DNA from: Nonlabens sp.
Lineage (GTDB): Bacteria; Bacteroidota; Bacteroidia; Flavobacteriales; Flavobacteriaceae
Assembly (NCBI GenBank): GCA_030731685.1
Contig: JANQTO010000227.1
Span: 2,488 to 11,027 of the forward strand
DNA length: 8,540 bases
Reading direction: 5' to 3'
The translations under genes and the position numbers were made by a program. Positions 1 to 7,157 of this stretch are shown here, one piece after another. The stretch's first letter is position 1, and each line of letters opens with the position of its first letter. The notes beneath the pieces are model-generated. The model was not told where the DNA came from. It made no database searches and worked only from the letters and a program-made list of their open reading frames with translations.

Positions 1-818
1 GGCGCAAAGAAAAAGAGAAAAAGCGGCACTTTGGGCATTAATATATTCACTATTTCTTTTGGGTCGTCCTTTATTTTGTTGAAGTTTTGAGCTTTTTTAT
101 AGCGAGCAATGTTTGTAGATTCTACACGATGATTTAAGTTTTTTAAAGCCTCTTCGGGAGTTTCATTTTCATGTTTATCGCTGTAATTGCTGTAGCTTTC
201 TATTTGCTCAAAATAGCTCGCTAACAGCCAGTTGTTATCAAGCTCTTTTTGGGTGGTATAGTTTTCTTTTTTCGCATTGCTTATGCTATCTTTTTCTAGC
301 TGCGTTATTGCGTTTTTTAATAGCATTTTCTCGATACTGCTCTTGCCTGCGATACTGCTATCACGATTTTCTTTAAGTAATTTGAGCAATTCCTCTTCTT
401 GTAAGGAGTCACCTTCTATGGTAACGTCAAAAATACTGCTGTTTTTTCGGTTGGGATTAGTGATGACTATGGAGTCGCTAGAATATTGATAGGACAACTG
501 AAGTATCAAGAAAAAGACAATGCTCACTGTCAGAAAAAACCGAAACGGGTTTGCATACTTACTGCGTTTTCCCGCGCAATAGGCTTTAGTCACAAAGCCA
601 GGTCTTAAAATCAAATCGGTGATGGTGCGCCACAACCTAGAATCGTAAGAAATAAAGTTTGCAAAGAACTCACTGAAAAAGTCTTTAAGAGCGAGTCTTT
701 TAGTAGTGTTAAGCTGGCCGCAGTAGTGGCAATAGGTATCTGCAATGTCTAATGGCGTGAAGCAATTTAGGCATTGCTCACCTCTATATTTTGAACGGGA
801 TCTTATGGTAGGTTTCAT
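1..818 (-). CDS. DUF3667 family zinc-ribbon membrane protein, 3' end cut off by the window edge
   Basis: This open frame of 272 codons runs off the left edge with no stop, so the C-terminus is missing. The start is well fixed: an in-frame TGA lies five codons upstream of the ATG at 818. Residues 17-33 hold two CxxC pairs (C17-L-N-C20 and C30-H-Y-C33), a small zinc ribbon. A Lys/Arg-rich stretch ending in NPFRFFLTVS leads into a transmembrane helix at about 92-110. A polar, Glu/Lys/Ser-rich loop follows (about 111-262), and a second hydrophobic segment begins near 263 where the window ends. An N-terminal zinc ribbon followed by 'NPFRF' and membrane helices is the pattern I know for DUF3667 proteins of Bacteroidota; their function is unknown. 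The gene lies 66 bases downstream of the plug gene on the same strand with no clear promoter between, so the two may be cotranscribed. The family call is from recognition, not a search. Confidence 0.8.
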   Translation of the reverse strand, partial: MKPTIRSRSKYRGEQCLNCFTPLDIADTYCHYCGQLNTTKRLALKDFFSEFFANFISYDSRLWRTITDLILRPGFVTKAYCAGKRSKYANPFRFFLTVSIVFFLILQLSYQYSSDSIVITNPNRKNSSIFDVTIEGDSLQEEELLKLLKENRDSSIAGKSSIEKMLLKNAITQLEKDSISNAKKENYTTQKELDNNWLLASYFEQIESYSNYSDKHENETPEEALKNLNHRVESTNIARYKKAQNFNKIKDDPKEIVNILMPKVPLFLFFFA

Positions 819-884
819 AGCGATGGTTAGTCACTGGTAAATGTATAAAGAATATCAATAAGCCGTTAAAAGTTTGTAGATAGC

Positions 885-2141
885 CTAATTCGTAATATTC
901 ACACTATTCCCAGTGCCCATTCCTATGAGCCTGTCATAACGAGCACCAGGCTCACGGTAGTAAGCAAGTACCGTATACTCATTTTCGGTTTGCCATTTAT
1001 TACCGCTAAAATACCCTGCGTCTATATCGCCATTGTCATAGACTAAGGAGTAACGGTAGTTATAAAATCCTTGTTTAAGCATAATGGTCGCTTCATAAAG
1101 ACCGCTACGTTCATTAAGTGTCATACGGTTTTCTGGCTGCAGCTGGAAGACATTGTAATTACCCATGATGTAGATTGAGGCGTTTGCAGGAACTGCATCT
1201 ATAGGGTTGAAAGCAAAGTGAATATTTACATACTCGGCTTGCACGGCATTGTCTTCGTTATCTAGTGTTGTCACTAAAAAGTTCCCGTTAATGTCCGGGA
1301 AAAAGGTGTATTCCTCATAAGCTCGTGGGCCGTCCACAAATAGAAAGGCATCGTACAACCGGTCACGGGTTACATAATCTATATTGATATTAGGCGACCT
1401 AAAATCCCTATTTTCAAAATTCAAATATTCATTACCTGCCCAAAACGAAGTTTCTGCATCGTACCTGTAAACCATTTTGTTACCTACGGTAAATTGTGGT
1501 TTTACGTTCATGATAGAGGTATTAAGGTCAGCATTTTGATAAATGGCTACTTGTACGGTTTGTTGTGGCATAATAAAGTTAACTTCCTTAGAATCCACAA
1601 AAAACTCGATACGTTGCTGGGTATTTACATAATTTAAATCACGTGCTCTGCGTACCGCAACCCCTACAGTAGATTTCTCCTCTTTAATCATAAATTTACG
1701 AGAAAACACAAGCTTGTGGTCGTCATTGTAAATGTGTATCATATAATTACCACTTACCTTAAAGCCTCTGGTAAACTGGTTGGGCACATTAAGCATGTAA
1801 TGTGAAAACGGCTGTAGCGTGGTAAAAGAATTGCGGTAGTCAAAAATGCGCATATCATCTATTCCGTCCAGAAACTCATTTTTGAAGAGTGCGCTAGGTT
1901 TCCAGTCATAATCATAATGCTCAAACTGATAGTAATAATCGGCCTCGTCACCTATCACATCGTCAAAGGTCAGACCAAAGGGTGCTCCCAATTCATAAAT
2001 GGGAAATTTGTTCTCAGGATTCTTGTTGAAAGTAACACTTTTTATATAATCTGGGTCATTCACGAGCTCGCTCATCGTTTGCGCGCTGCCTGTTAAAAAG
2101 GTAAGAATCATTGTAATTAAAGGCAAATAAAACGACTTCAT
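885..2141 (-). CDS. Type IX secretion system plug protein (DUF5103 family)
   Basis: This 418-residue exported protein ends in TAG. The ATG at 2141 is preferred over an in-frame ATG at 2174, because starting at 2141 places a classic signal peptide at the very N-terminus: MK, then a hydrophobic core of about residues 4-17, then GSAQ with probable cleavage near residue 21. The extra 11 residues from 2174 would bury it. The mature protein is rich in Tyr, Phe, Asn and Asp and predicted mainly beta. A long N-terminal DUF5103 region covers about residues 25-290 (with YYYQFEHYDYDW and DYRNSF blocks). A C-terminal beta-sandwich-like domain covers about 305-400 (IYIMGNYN, then GLYEATIMLKQGFYNYRY). DUF5103 was renamed after the F. 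johnsoniae SprA translocon structure, where such a protein closes the periplasmic side of the outer-membrane channel. The role here is inferred from the family. The gene is divergent from nqrA; no secretion gene is adjacent. Confidence 0.85.
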   Translation of the reverse strand: MKSFYLPLITMILTFLTGSAQTMSELVNDPDYIKSVTFNKNPENKFPIYELGAPFGLTFDDVIGDEADYYYQFEHYDYDWKPSALFKNEFLDGIDDMRIFDYRNSFTTLQPFSHYMLNVPNQFTRGFKVSGNYMIHIYNDDHKLVFSRKFMIKEEKSTVGVAVRRARDLNYVNTQQRIEFFVDSKEVNFIMPQQTVQVAIYQNADLNTSIMNVKPQFTVGNKMVYRYDAETSFWAGNEYLNFENRDFRSPNINIDYVTRDRLYDAFLFVDGPRAYEEYTFFPDINGNFLVTTLDNEDNAVQAEYVNIHFAFNPIDAVPANASIYIMGNYNVFQLQPENRMTLNERSGLYEATIMLKQGFYNYRYSLVYDNGDIDAGYFSGNKWQTENEYTVLAYYREPGARYDRLIGMGTGNSVNITN

Positions 2142-2190
2142 ATGGGTAGTTAAAGATTGATAAATATAATGCAATAGATTTGAACTATGT

Positions 2191-2206
2191 TCGCTTTCGC
2201 GAAAGC
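2191..2206. repeat. Palindromic repeat, copy 1 (in the divergent intergenic region)
   Basis: TCGCTTTCGCGAAAGC contains the perfect 14-base palindrome GCTTTCGCGAAAGC (2193-2206). The same 16 bases recur at 6369-6384. This copy lies 50 bases upstream of the plug gene start, inside the leader that would be transcribed from the candidate minus-strand promoter at 2240-2247. As RNA it could form a short GC-capped hairpin. The function is unknown: it could be a dispersed intergenic repeat or a protein-binding site. Confidence 0.75.
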
Positions 2207-2239
2207 AGTGCCAAAGAACCCTTAAAGATTTATTTAGAA

Positions 2240-2247
2240 CAAATCTA
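2240..2247 (-). promoter_or_regulatory. Candidate -7 element for the plug / DUF3667 genes
   Basis: Read on the minus strand this is TAGATTTG, an exact match to the Bacteroidota -7 consensus TAnnTTTG. Transcription would begin near 2233 and give a leader of about 90 bases containing palindrome copy 1. No TTG -33 element is found at the usual spacing: the nearest CAA triplets on the plus strand, at 2257 and 2261, are too close. The match is short and the region AT-rich, so this is only a candidate. Confidence 0.35.
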
Positions 2248-2284
2248 AATAGAATTCAACCAAGCTTATGAAATGTTTATCGCG

Positions 2285-2292
2285 TAAATTTG
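2285..2292 (+). promoter_or_regulatory. Candidate -7 element for the nqr operon
   Basis: TAAATTTG matches the Bacteroidota -7 consensus TAnnTTTG exactly and sits 33 bases before the nqrA start codon. It would start the transcript near 2297-2300 and give a short leader. No clean -33 TTG is present at the usual spacing; TTA at 2266-2268 is the nearest. AAAAGGA at 2303-2309 resembles a Shine-Dalgarno sequence but lies 16 bases from the ATG, which is too far to act normally and is in line with weak Shine-Dalgarno use in this phylum. Confidence 0.5.
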
Positions 2293-2325
2293 CACGATTT
2301 TTAAAAGGACTAAATCCATCATCCT

Positions 2326-3681
2326 ATGTCAAAAGACATTAGAATTAAAAAAGGTCTTGATATAAAACTTGTAGGAGCTGCTCAAAAAGAGCTTAAGAAT
2401 GCCGCTGCAGGACAATTTTATACCATACGACCAGAAGATTTTCACAGTATAATTCCTAAACTCGTTGCGAGAGAAGGTACAAAGGTTAAGGCTGGAGAGA
2501 CATTGTTTTATAACAAATCCATTGAGGCAATGAAGTTTGTTGCCCCAGTATCTGGTGAGGTTGTAGAGGTTGTACGTGGCCCAAGAAGGCGCGTAGATGC
2601 GATACGAATCCTAGCAGACAGTGCACAAGAAGCAATTAATCATGGTGCGTTCAATCTTTCTGGAGCGACACCTGGTGATTTAAAAGAACACTTACTAGCA
2701 TCTGGTTGCTGGCCTTTTATTAAACAGCGCCCATATGATGTTGTTGCAGACCCTGCAAAGGAACCTAAAGCCATATTCATAAGTGCCTATGCAACGGCAC
2801 CACTCGCTGCTGACTTAGACTTTACACTTGCTGGTAAAGAAGCTGAATTACAAGCTGCTGTTACTGCGTTAGGTATGCTTACTACTGGCAAGGTACACAT
2901 AGGTGTTGGTAAAAATGCAAACAGCCCATTAAGTAATCTGAGTGGCGTTGAGAAGCACCTTGTTTCTGGGCCTCACCCTAGCGGTAATGTGGGAACACTT
3001 ATCAATAAAATAGACCCTATTAACAAAGGTGAAACAGTATGGACTGTTGCTGCGCAAGACCTTGTTATTATGGGAGAATTATTACTTACAGGTATTTTCA
3101 ACCCAGAGCGTACTGTGGCACTTGCAGGTTCTGCGGTGAGTAGCCCACGTTATTTCAAAACAAAAATAGGAGCTCCGTTGAGCACTTTCATCTACGATGA
3201 TGGTGTGGAAAAAGGAGCAAATCACCGTATCATTTCAGGAAACGTACTTTCTGGAAAACAAGTAGGAGAAGAAGGCGTGTTAGATTTTTATAGCAACGTG
3301 GTAACCGCGATACCTGAAGGCGATGACTACGAGTTCTTCGGATGGAACAAGCCTGTATTTGATAAAATTTCGTCTTCTAGGGCACTCACATTCTCGTGGT
3401 TGCAGCCTAAGAAGAAATATGACCTAGACACAAACACAAATGGTGAACATCGCGCATTTGTAGTTACAGGAATTTATGAAGATGTGTTCCCACTAGACAT
3501 GTATCCTATGCAGCTTTTGAAAGCATGTATGTACAACGATTTAGATGAGATGGAAGCACTTGGAATGTATGAGGTAGCACCAGAAGATTTTGCACTGACA
3601 GAATTTATTTGCGTGTCTAAGCAGCCACATCAATCCATTATAAGAACAGGACTAGACTTAATGCTTAAAGAAATAGGATAA
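2326..3681 (+). CDS. nqrA: Na+-translocating NADH:quinone reductase subunit A
   Basis: This 451-residue protein is close to the usual NqrA length of about 447. NqrA is the large cytoplasmic-side subunit of the sodium-pumping NADH dehydrogenase and contributes to the quinone site. It has no transmembrane helix, as expected. The N-terminus carries the family's KKGLDIKL block (about 8-15). A lipoyl/biotinyl-like barrel follows at about 30-100, with VAREGTKVKAGETLFYNK and then KFVAPVSGEVVEVVRGPRRR. Further recognisable blocks are GPHPSGNVGTLINKIDPI (about 215-232) and, near the end, DMYPMQLLKACMYNDLDEME (about 389-408), also typical of NqrA. It is the first gene of the operon. Its stop overlaps the nqrB start by one base (TAATG), which suggests coupled translation. 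The start at 2326 fits the family N-terminus exactly. Confidence 0.97.
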   Translation: MSKDIRIKKGLDIKLVGAAQKELKNAAAGQFYTIRPEDFHSIIPKLVAREGTKVKAGETLFYNKSIEAMKFVAPVSGEVVEVVRGPRRRVDAIRILADSAQEAINHGAFNLSGATPGDLKEHLLASGCWPFIKQRPYDVVADPAKEPKAIFISAYATAPLAADLDFTLAGKEAELQAAVTALGMLTTGKVHIGVGKNANSPLSNLSGVEKHLVSGPHPSGNVGTLINKIDPINKGETVWTVAAQDLVIMGELLLTGIFNPERTVALAGSAVSSPRYFKTKIGAPLSTFIYDDGVEKGANHRIISGNVLSGKQVGEEGVLDFYSNVVTAIPEGDDYEFFGWNKPVFDKISSSRALTFSWLQPKKKYDLDTNTNGEHRAFVVTGIYEDVFPLDMYPMQLLKACMYNDLDEMEALGMYEVAPEDFALTEFICVSKQPHQSIIRTGLDLMLKEIG

Positions 3682-4907
3682 TGAGCTTAAAAGATAAATT
3701 ACATGTAATTAAGCAGCGTTACGCAGGAACTAAAATGGCTCCAGCGTTCAACGCACTACACACCTTTCTCTACACGCCTAACGAGGTAACGCACAACGGT
3801 ACACACGTAAAAGCGGTAGACGACTTAAAAAGAACTATGAACACGGTCATTATTGCACTGGTTCCATGTTTGATTTTTGGTATGTACAATGCTGGTTACC
3901 AGCACTACCTTGCGCAAGGCGCAATTGATAAAGCATCTGGGTTTTTAGGCGCTTCATTCTGGACCGTTGACAATCTAATTATTGGTGCGTGGACTATTTT
4001 ACCACTTGTGGTTGTGTCATATGGTGTAGGACTTGCGGTTGAATTTTTATTTGCCGTGATTAAAGGTCATGAAGTAGAAGAAGGCTATCTGGTAACGGGT
4101 ATGCTTGTGCCACTTATCGTTCCTGTAGATATTCCTTTATGGATGCTAGCAGTTGCTGTTATATTTGGTGTAGTAATAGGTAAAGAGGTTTTTGGAGGAA
4201 CGGGAATGAATATTCTCAACCCTGCACTTACCATTAGAGCATTTTTATTCTTTGCTTATCCTACATGGATGTCTGGAGATAAAGTATGGGTGCACGGAGC
4301 GGTAGAACGCGATCAAATGATTGCTGCTGGAGCTACAAACCTAGACGCTATGTCAGGAGAAACAATCCTAGGAGCTTATGCTCAGAACAAAACTCTAGCT
4401 TACGATTACTGGGATATGTTTTGGGGTATTATTCCTGGTTCTGTAGGAGAGACTTCTAAGTTTTTGATTATCATCGGCGCATTGTTCCTCATATTCACTA
4501 AAATAGGTAGCTGGAGAATTATTGTGAGCACACTTATAGGTGCGCTTGCTATGGGTCTTATCTTTAATGCAGTTGTGGATGCAGGCATTATTTCAGACAC
4601 CAGTAAGTTTTACGGATTGATGAGCGTACCATTTTGGCAACACTTAATTATCGGTTCTATTCTTTTCGGTGCAGTTTATATGGCTACAGACCCAGTATCT
4701 GCCGCACAAACAAATAAGGGTAAGTGGATTTATGGTTTTCTCATAGGTTTCATATCTATTATGATACGTGTGTTTAACCCTGCATATCCTGAAGGAGTGT
4801 TCCTCGCAATTCTTTTAATGAACGTATTTGCTCCAACAATAGATCACTATGTGGTTCAAGGAAACGTAAAACAACGTATGAAACGTTTAAAAGTTAAAAC
4901 AGCTTAA
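3681..4907 (+). CDS. nqrB: Na+-translocating NADH:quinone reductase subunit B
   Basis: This 408-residue polytopic inner-membrane protein is the core subunit. It holds one covalent FMN and a riboflavin and forms much of the Na+ path and quinone site. Hydrophobic segments appear near residues 54-70, 100-125, 138-149, 153-168, 182-193, 260-273, 279-300, 320-334, 350-364 and 371-385. Family blocks visible are GKEVFGGTGMNILNPALT (about 167-184), RAFLFFAYP (about 186-194), GSVGETS (about 253-259), MATDPVSAAQTNKG (about 334-347), NPAYPEG (about 366-372) and FAPTIDH (about 383-389). The FMN attachment site is the D-A-M-S-G-E-T segment, residues 222-228, with Thr228 as the expected flavinylated residue; it has Glu where I would expect Ala. 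The start overlaps the nqrA stop, and nqrC begins 2 bases after this stop. Confidence 0.97.
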   Translation: MSLKDKLHVIKQRYAGTKMAPAFNALHTFLYTPNEVTHNGTHVKAVDDLKRTMNTVIIALVPCLIFGMYNAGYQHYLAQGAIDKASGFLGASFWTVDNLIIGAWTILPLVVVSYGVGLAVEFLFAVIKGHEVEEGYLVTGMLVPLIVPVDIPLWMLAVAVIFGVVIGKEVFGGTGMNILNPALTIRAFLFFAYPTWMSGDKVWVHGAVERDQMIAAGATNLDAMSGETILGAYAQNKTLAYDYWDMFWGIIPGSVGETSKFLIIIGALFLIFTKIGSWRIIVSTLIGALAMGLIFNAVVDAGIISDTSKFYGLMSVPFWQHLIIGSILFGAVYMATDPVSAAQTNKGKWIYGFLIGFISIMIRVFNPAYPEGVFLAILLMNVFAPTIDHYVVQGNVKQRMKRLKVKTA

Positions 4908-4909
4908 TC

Positions 4910-5707
4910 ATGGACAATAAGACTGATAAGAATTTATATACCATTCTATTTGCTGTAGGCATGGTAGTGGTTGTAGGAGGTATTTTGGCCTTCCTATCGA
5001 CTAGCTTGAGCCCAGCAATTACAGCAAATGAAAAAATAGAAAAGCAGCAAAATATATTGTATGCGCTGGGTATCAATAACAACGATGGCACTAGTGCAAT
5101 TTTCATAGGTGCAAAAGAAGCGCCCGACGCTTTTAAAGAAAATGTTACAGAACAAATAGTCCTGACCTATAAAGATGGTGAAATTGTTCAAACACAAACA
5201 CGTCAAGAGTTTTTAGATGATAAGGAAAATGGCGGTTTTGAACCATACCTTATTGATGTAAAGAAACAACAGACTTCACAAAAAGAAAAAGGGGTGCGCC
5301 AGCTTCCACTTTTTGTAGGAAAGAACAAAGAAGGTAAAACCCTTTATGTAGCACCTATACGCGGTAAAGGTCTTTGGGATGCCATATGGGGCTATGTCGC
5401 TGTAGACGAGGACATGGTAGTTCAAGGAACATATTTTGACCATAAAGGTGAAACTCCTGGACTTGGAGCAAACATTAAGCAACGCTATTTCATGGATGAC
5501 TTCTATGGTGAGAAATTGCTTACCGATGCCGGAGTATTCAAAGGAATTACGGTTGCAAAGGGTAATGCTGACCCTAAAAATGAGCGTAAAGATGATTATA
5601 AGGTAGATGCTATTGCAGGAGCTACCATTACAGGTGATGGTGTAACAGCCATGATTAAAAAAGACTTAGGGCTCTACGTACCTTATTTCCAAAATCTAAA
5701 GAAATAA
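4910..5707 (+). CDS. nqrC: Na+-translocating NADH:quinone reductase subunit C
   Basis: This 265-residue subunit carries the second covalent FMN. It has one N-terminal transmembrane helix (about residues 11-31) and a large FMN-binding domain on the periplasmic side. The FMN-binding domain signature runs through GLWDAIWGYVAVD (about 154-166), HKGETPGLGANI (about 178-189) and D-A-I-A-G-A-T-I-T-G (233-242). Thr239, in the AGAT motif, is the expected site for FMN attachment by ApbE. The central stretch of about residues 60-130, before the QLPLFVG block, is polar and Lys/Gln-rich. The gene is spaced 2 bases from both nqrB and nqrD, so all three are surely on one transcript. Confidence 0.96.
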   Translation: MDNKTDKNLYTILFAVGMVVVVGGILAFLSTSLSPAITANEKIEKQQNILYALGINNNDGTSAIFIGAKEAPDAFKENVTEQIVLTYKDGEIVQTQTRQEFLDDKENGGFEPYLIDVKKQQTSQKEKGVRQLPLFVGKNKEGKTLYVAPIRGKGLWDAIWGYVAVDEDMVVQGTYFDHKGETPGLGANIKQRYFMDDFYGEKLLTDAGVFKGITVAKGNADPKNERKDDYKVDAIAGATITGDGVTAMIKKDLGLYVPYFQNLKK

Positions 5708-5709
5708 CT

Positions 5710-6354
5710 ATGGCAATTCTATCAAAAAAAGACACGAAGTTAATCACTGACCCGTTTTTAGATAATAACCCTATTACCATACAGGTACTGGGAATATGCT
5801 CTGCACTTGCTATAACTGCTGAGCTGAAAGCATCTATCGTTATGTCCATATCTGTACTATTTGTACTGGGTGTGGGTAACGTGGTTATCTCTTTGATGCG
5901 TAATATTATACCTTCTAAAATTAGAATTATCGTGCAACTTGTAGTTGTTGCTGCACTCGTAATTATAGTTGACCAAGTTCTTAAAGCCTATGCTTATGAG
6001 CTCAGTAAAACACTATCTGTTTTTGTGGGACTAATCATTACAAACTGTATTATTATGGGTCGTTTTGAGGCATTTGCCCTAGGTAACGGTCCATGGAGGT
6101 CTTTCTTAGACGGTATAGGTAATGCTGCGGGTTATGGTTTCATATTGATTTTAGTAGGTTTTGTGAGAGAGCTTTTTGGTTCGGGAACTTTACTTGGCTT
6201 CCCTGTGTTGGGTGACCCTATTGAAAAGTCTGGCTTATATTCCATTGGATATGAGAATAATGGATTCATGCTATTATCTCCTATGGCGCTTATAGTCGTG
6301 GGAATTATTATCTGGGTACAACGTAGTAGAAACGCATCATTAATAGAAGACTAA
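5710..6354 (+). CDS. nqrD: Na+-translocating NADH:quinone reductase subunit D
   Basis: This 214-residue polytopic membrane protein is close to the family's usual length of about 210. NqrD and NqrE are paralogous, oppositely oriented subunits (related to RnfE/RnfA) that together bind an intramembrane [2Fe-2S] cluster, giving electrons a route across the membrane. The two cluster cysteines are visible: Cys30 in GICSALAITAEL and Cys113 in ITNCIIMGRFEAFA, matching Cys29 and Cys112 of the Vibrio cholerae protein. Hydrophobic segments lie near 22-37, 42-62, 71-91, 102-117, 139-155 and 187-203. Between helices are N-G-P-W-R-S-F-L-D-G (126-135) and RELFGSGTLLG (about 153-163), which are typical of the family. 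The gene is followed by an unusually wide gap of 70 bases before nqrE. Confidence 0.97.
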   Translation: MAILSKKDTKLITDPFLDNNPITIQVLGICSALAITAELKASIVMSISVLFVLGVGNVVISLMRNIIPSKIRIIVQLVVVAALVIIVDQVLKAYAYELSKTLSVFVGLIITNCIIMGRFEAFALGNGPWRSFLDGIGNAAGYGFILILVGFVRELFGSGTLLGFPVLGDPIEKSGLYSIGYENNGFMLLSPMALIVVGIIIWVQRSRNASLIED

Positions 6355-6368
6355 GGCTTTAAGTTATC

Positions 6369-6385
6369 TCGCTTTCGCGAAAGCG
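6369..6385. repeat. Palindromic repeat, copy 2 (between nqrD and nqrE)
   Basis: TCGCTTTCGCGAAAGCG contains the perfect 16-base palindrome CGCTTTCGCGAAAGCG at 6370-6385, and 16 of its bases (6369-6384) are identical to copy 1 at 2191-2206. It lies 14 bases after the nqrD stop and 39 bases before the nqrE start, inside the operon. In mRNA it could fold into a small hairpin (stem CGCTTT/AAAGCG). No T-run follows, so it is not an intrinsic terminator. A second, shorter palindrome, CTACCGGTAG, lies 14 bases downstream at 6400-6409. Confidence 0.8.
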
Positions 6386-6424
6386 TGCAAAAAACACTCC
6401 TACCGGTAGTTAAAAAACATACAA

Positions 6425-7120
6425 ATGGAACACATAGAATTATTTTTTAAATCGATTTTCATAGATAACATGGTCTTTGCCACATTCTTAGGGATGTGTT
6501 CATACCTCGCAGTTTCTAAAAAAGTGACGACAGCCGTAGGTTTAGGTGCTGCTGTTATATTTGTACTTGCGATAACAGTACCGTTAAACTGGATGCTTGA
6601 CCAGTACATCTTGCAACCAGGAGCATTAAAATGGTTGGGAGCTGAGTATGCTTCTTACGACCTTAGTTTCCTGTCGTTCATCATGTTCATTGCAACTATT
6701 GCGACCATGGTGCAGCTTGTAGAGATAGTAGTAGAGAAATTTTCACCAGGTCTTTATAACTCGCTGGGTATCTTCTTGCCGCTTATCGCTGTAAACTGTG
6801 CAATTTTGGGTGGTTCATTGTTCATGCAGTCTAGAGAGATTCCATCATTGGGACTAGCTACTACCTATGGTGTTGGTTCTGGAATAGGTTGGTTTCTTGC
6901 GATTCTAGCTATTGCAGCAATTCGTGAAAAAATACGTTACTCAAGCATACCAGCACCACTTAGAGGTTTGGGAATTACCTTTATCGTAACAGGTCTTATG
7001 GCTATAGGTTTCATGAGTTTTGGTGGTATGTTAACAGGTGGTGACGAGGAGAAGAAAGCAAAAGAAGATGTACTCTCTGTAACAGAGCAGCCGTTAGGTA
7101 ACTTAACCACTAACGACTAG
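6425..7120 (+). CDS. nqrE: Na+-translocating NADH:quinone reductase subunit E, with extended C-terminus
   Basis: This 231-residue membrane protein is the partner of NqrD in holding the intramembrane [2Fe-2S] cluster. The cluster cysteines are Cys25 ([13 protein letters not shown]) and Cys125 ([13 protein letters not shown]), corresponding to Cys26 and Cys120 in Vibrio cholerae. Hydrophobic segments lie near 12-30, 36-58, 82-100, 112-132, 147-165 and 181-202. The N-terminus ([18 protein letters not shown]) and the FLGMC block fit the family, so the start is firm. The protein is about 30 residues longer than the roughly 198-residue proteobacterial NqrE. Part of this is extra sequence in the loop at about 62-80. 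The rest is a hydrophilic tail after about residue 204, containing [11 protein letters not shown] and ending in NLTTND. Confidence 0.96.
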   Translation: MEHIELFFKSIFIDNMVFATFLGMCSYLAVSKKVTTAVGLGAAVIFVLAITVPLNWMLDQYILQPGALKWLGAEYASYDLSFLSFIMFIATIATMVQLVEIVVEKFSPGLYNSLGIFLPLIAVNCAILGGSLFMQSREIPSLGLATTYGVGSGIGWFLAILAIAAIREKIRYSSIPAPLRGLGITFIVTGLMAIGFMSFGGMLTGGDEEKKAKEDVLSVTEQPLGNLTTND

Positions 7121-7157
7121 TTCAGTCCATATTTAATAAAGCAAAATCAGATACACT

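Noticed and set aside
277..489. Plus-strand open frame of 70 codons, Ser/Leu-rich
   Set aside because: It is antisense to the well-supported DUF3667 frame, has no recognisable domain, and its composition is what the opposite strand of that gene would give.
2142..2174. Upstream in-frame ATG of the plug gene at 2174
   Set aside because: It would add 11 residues in front of a clean signal peptide; the ATG at 2141 gives the normal exported N-terminus.
6370..6385. Palindrome copy 2 as an intrinsic terminator inside the operon
   Set aside because: The stem is short and no T-run follows, and ending the transcript here would remove nqrE and nqrF, which the complex needs.
6400..6409. CTACCGGTAG as a specific operator
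   Set aside because: A single 10-base palindrome with no second copy in the window and no promoter beside it is too little to call.
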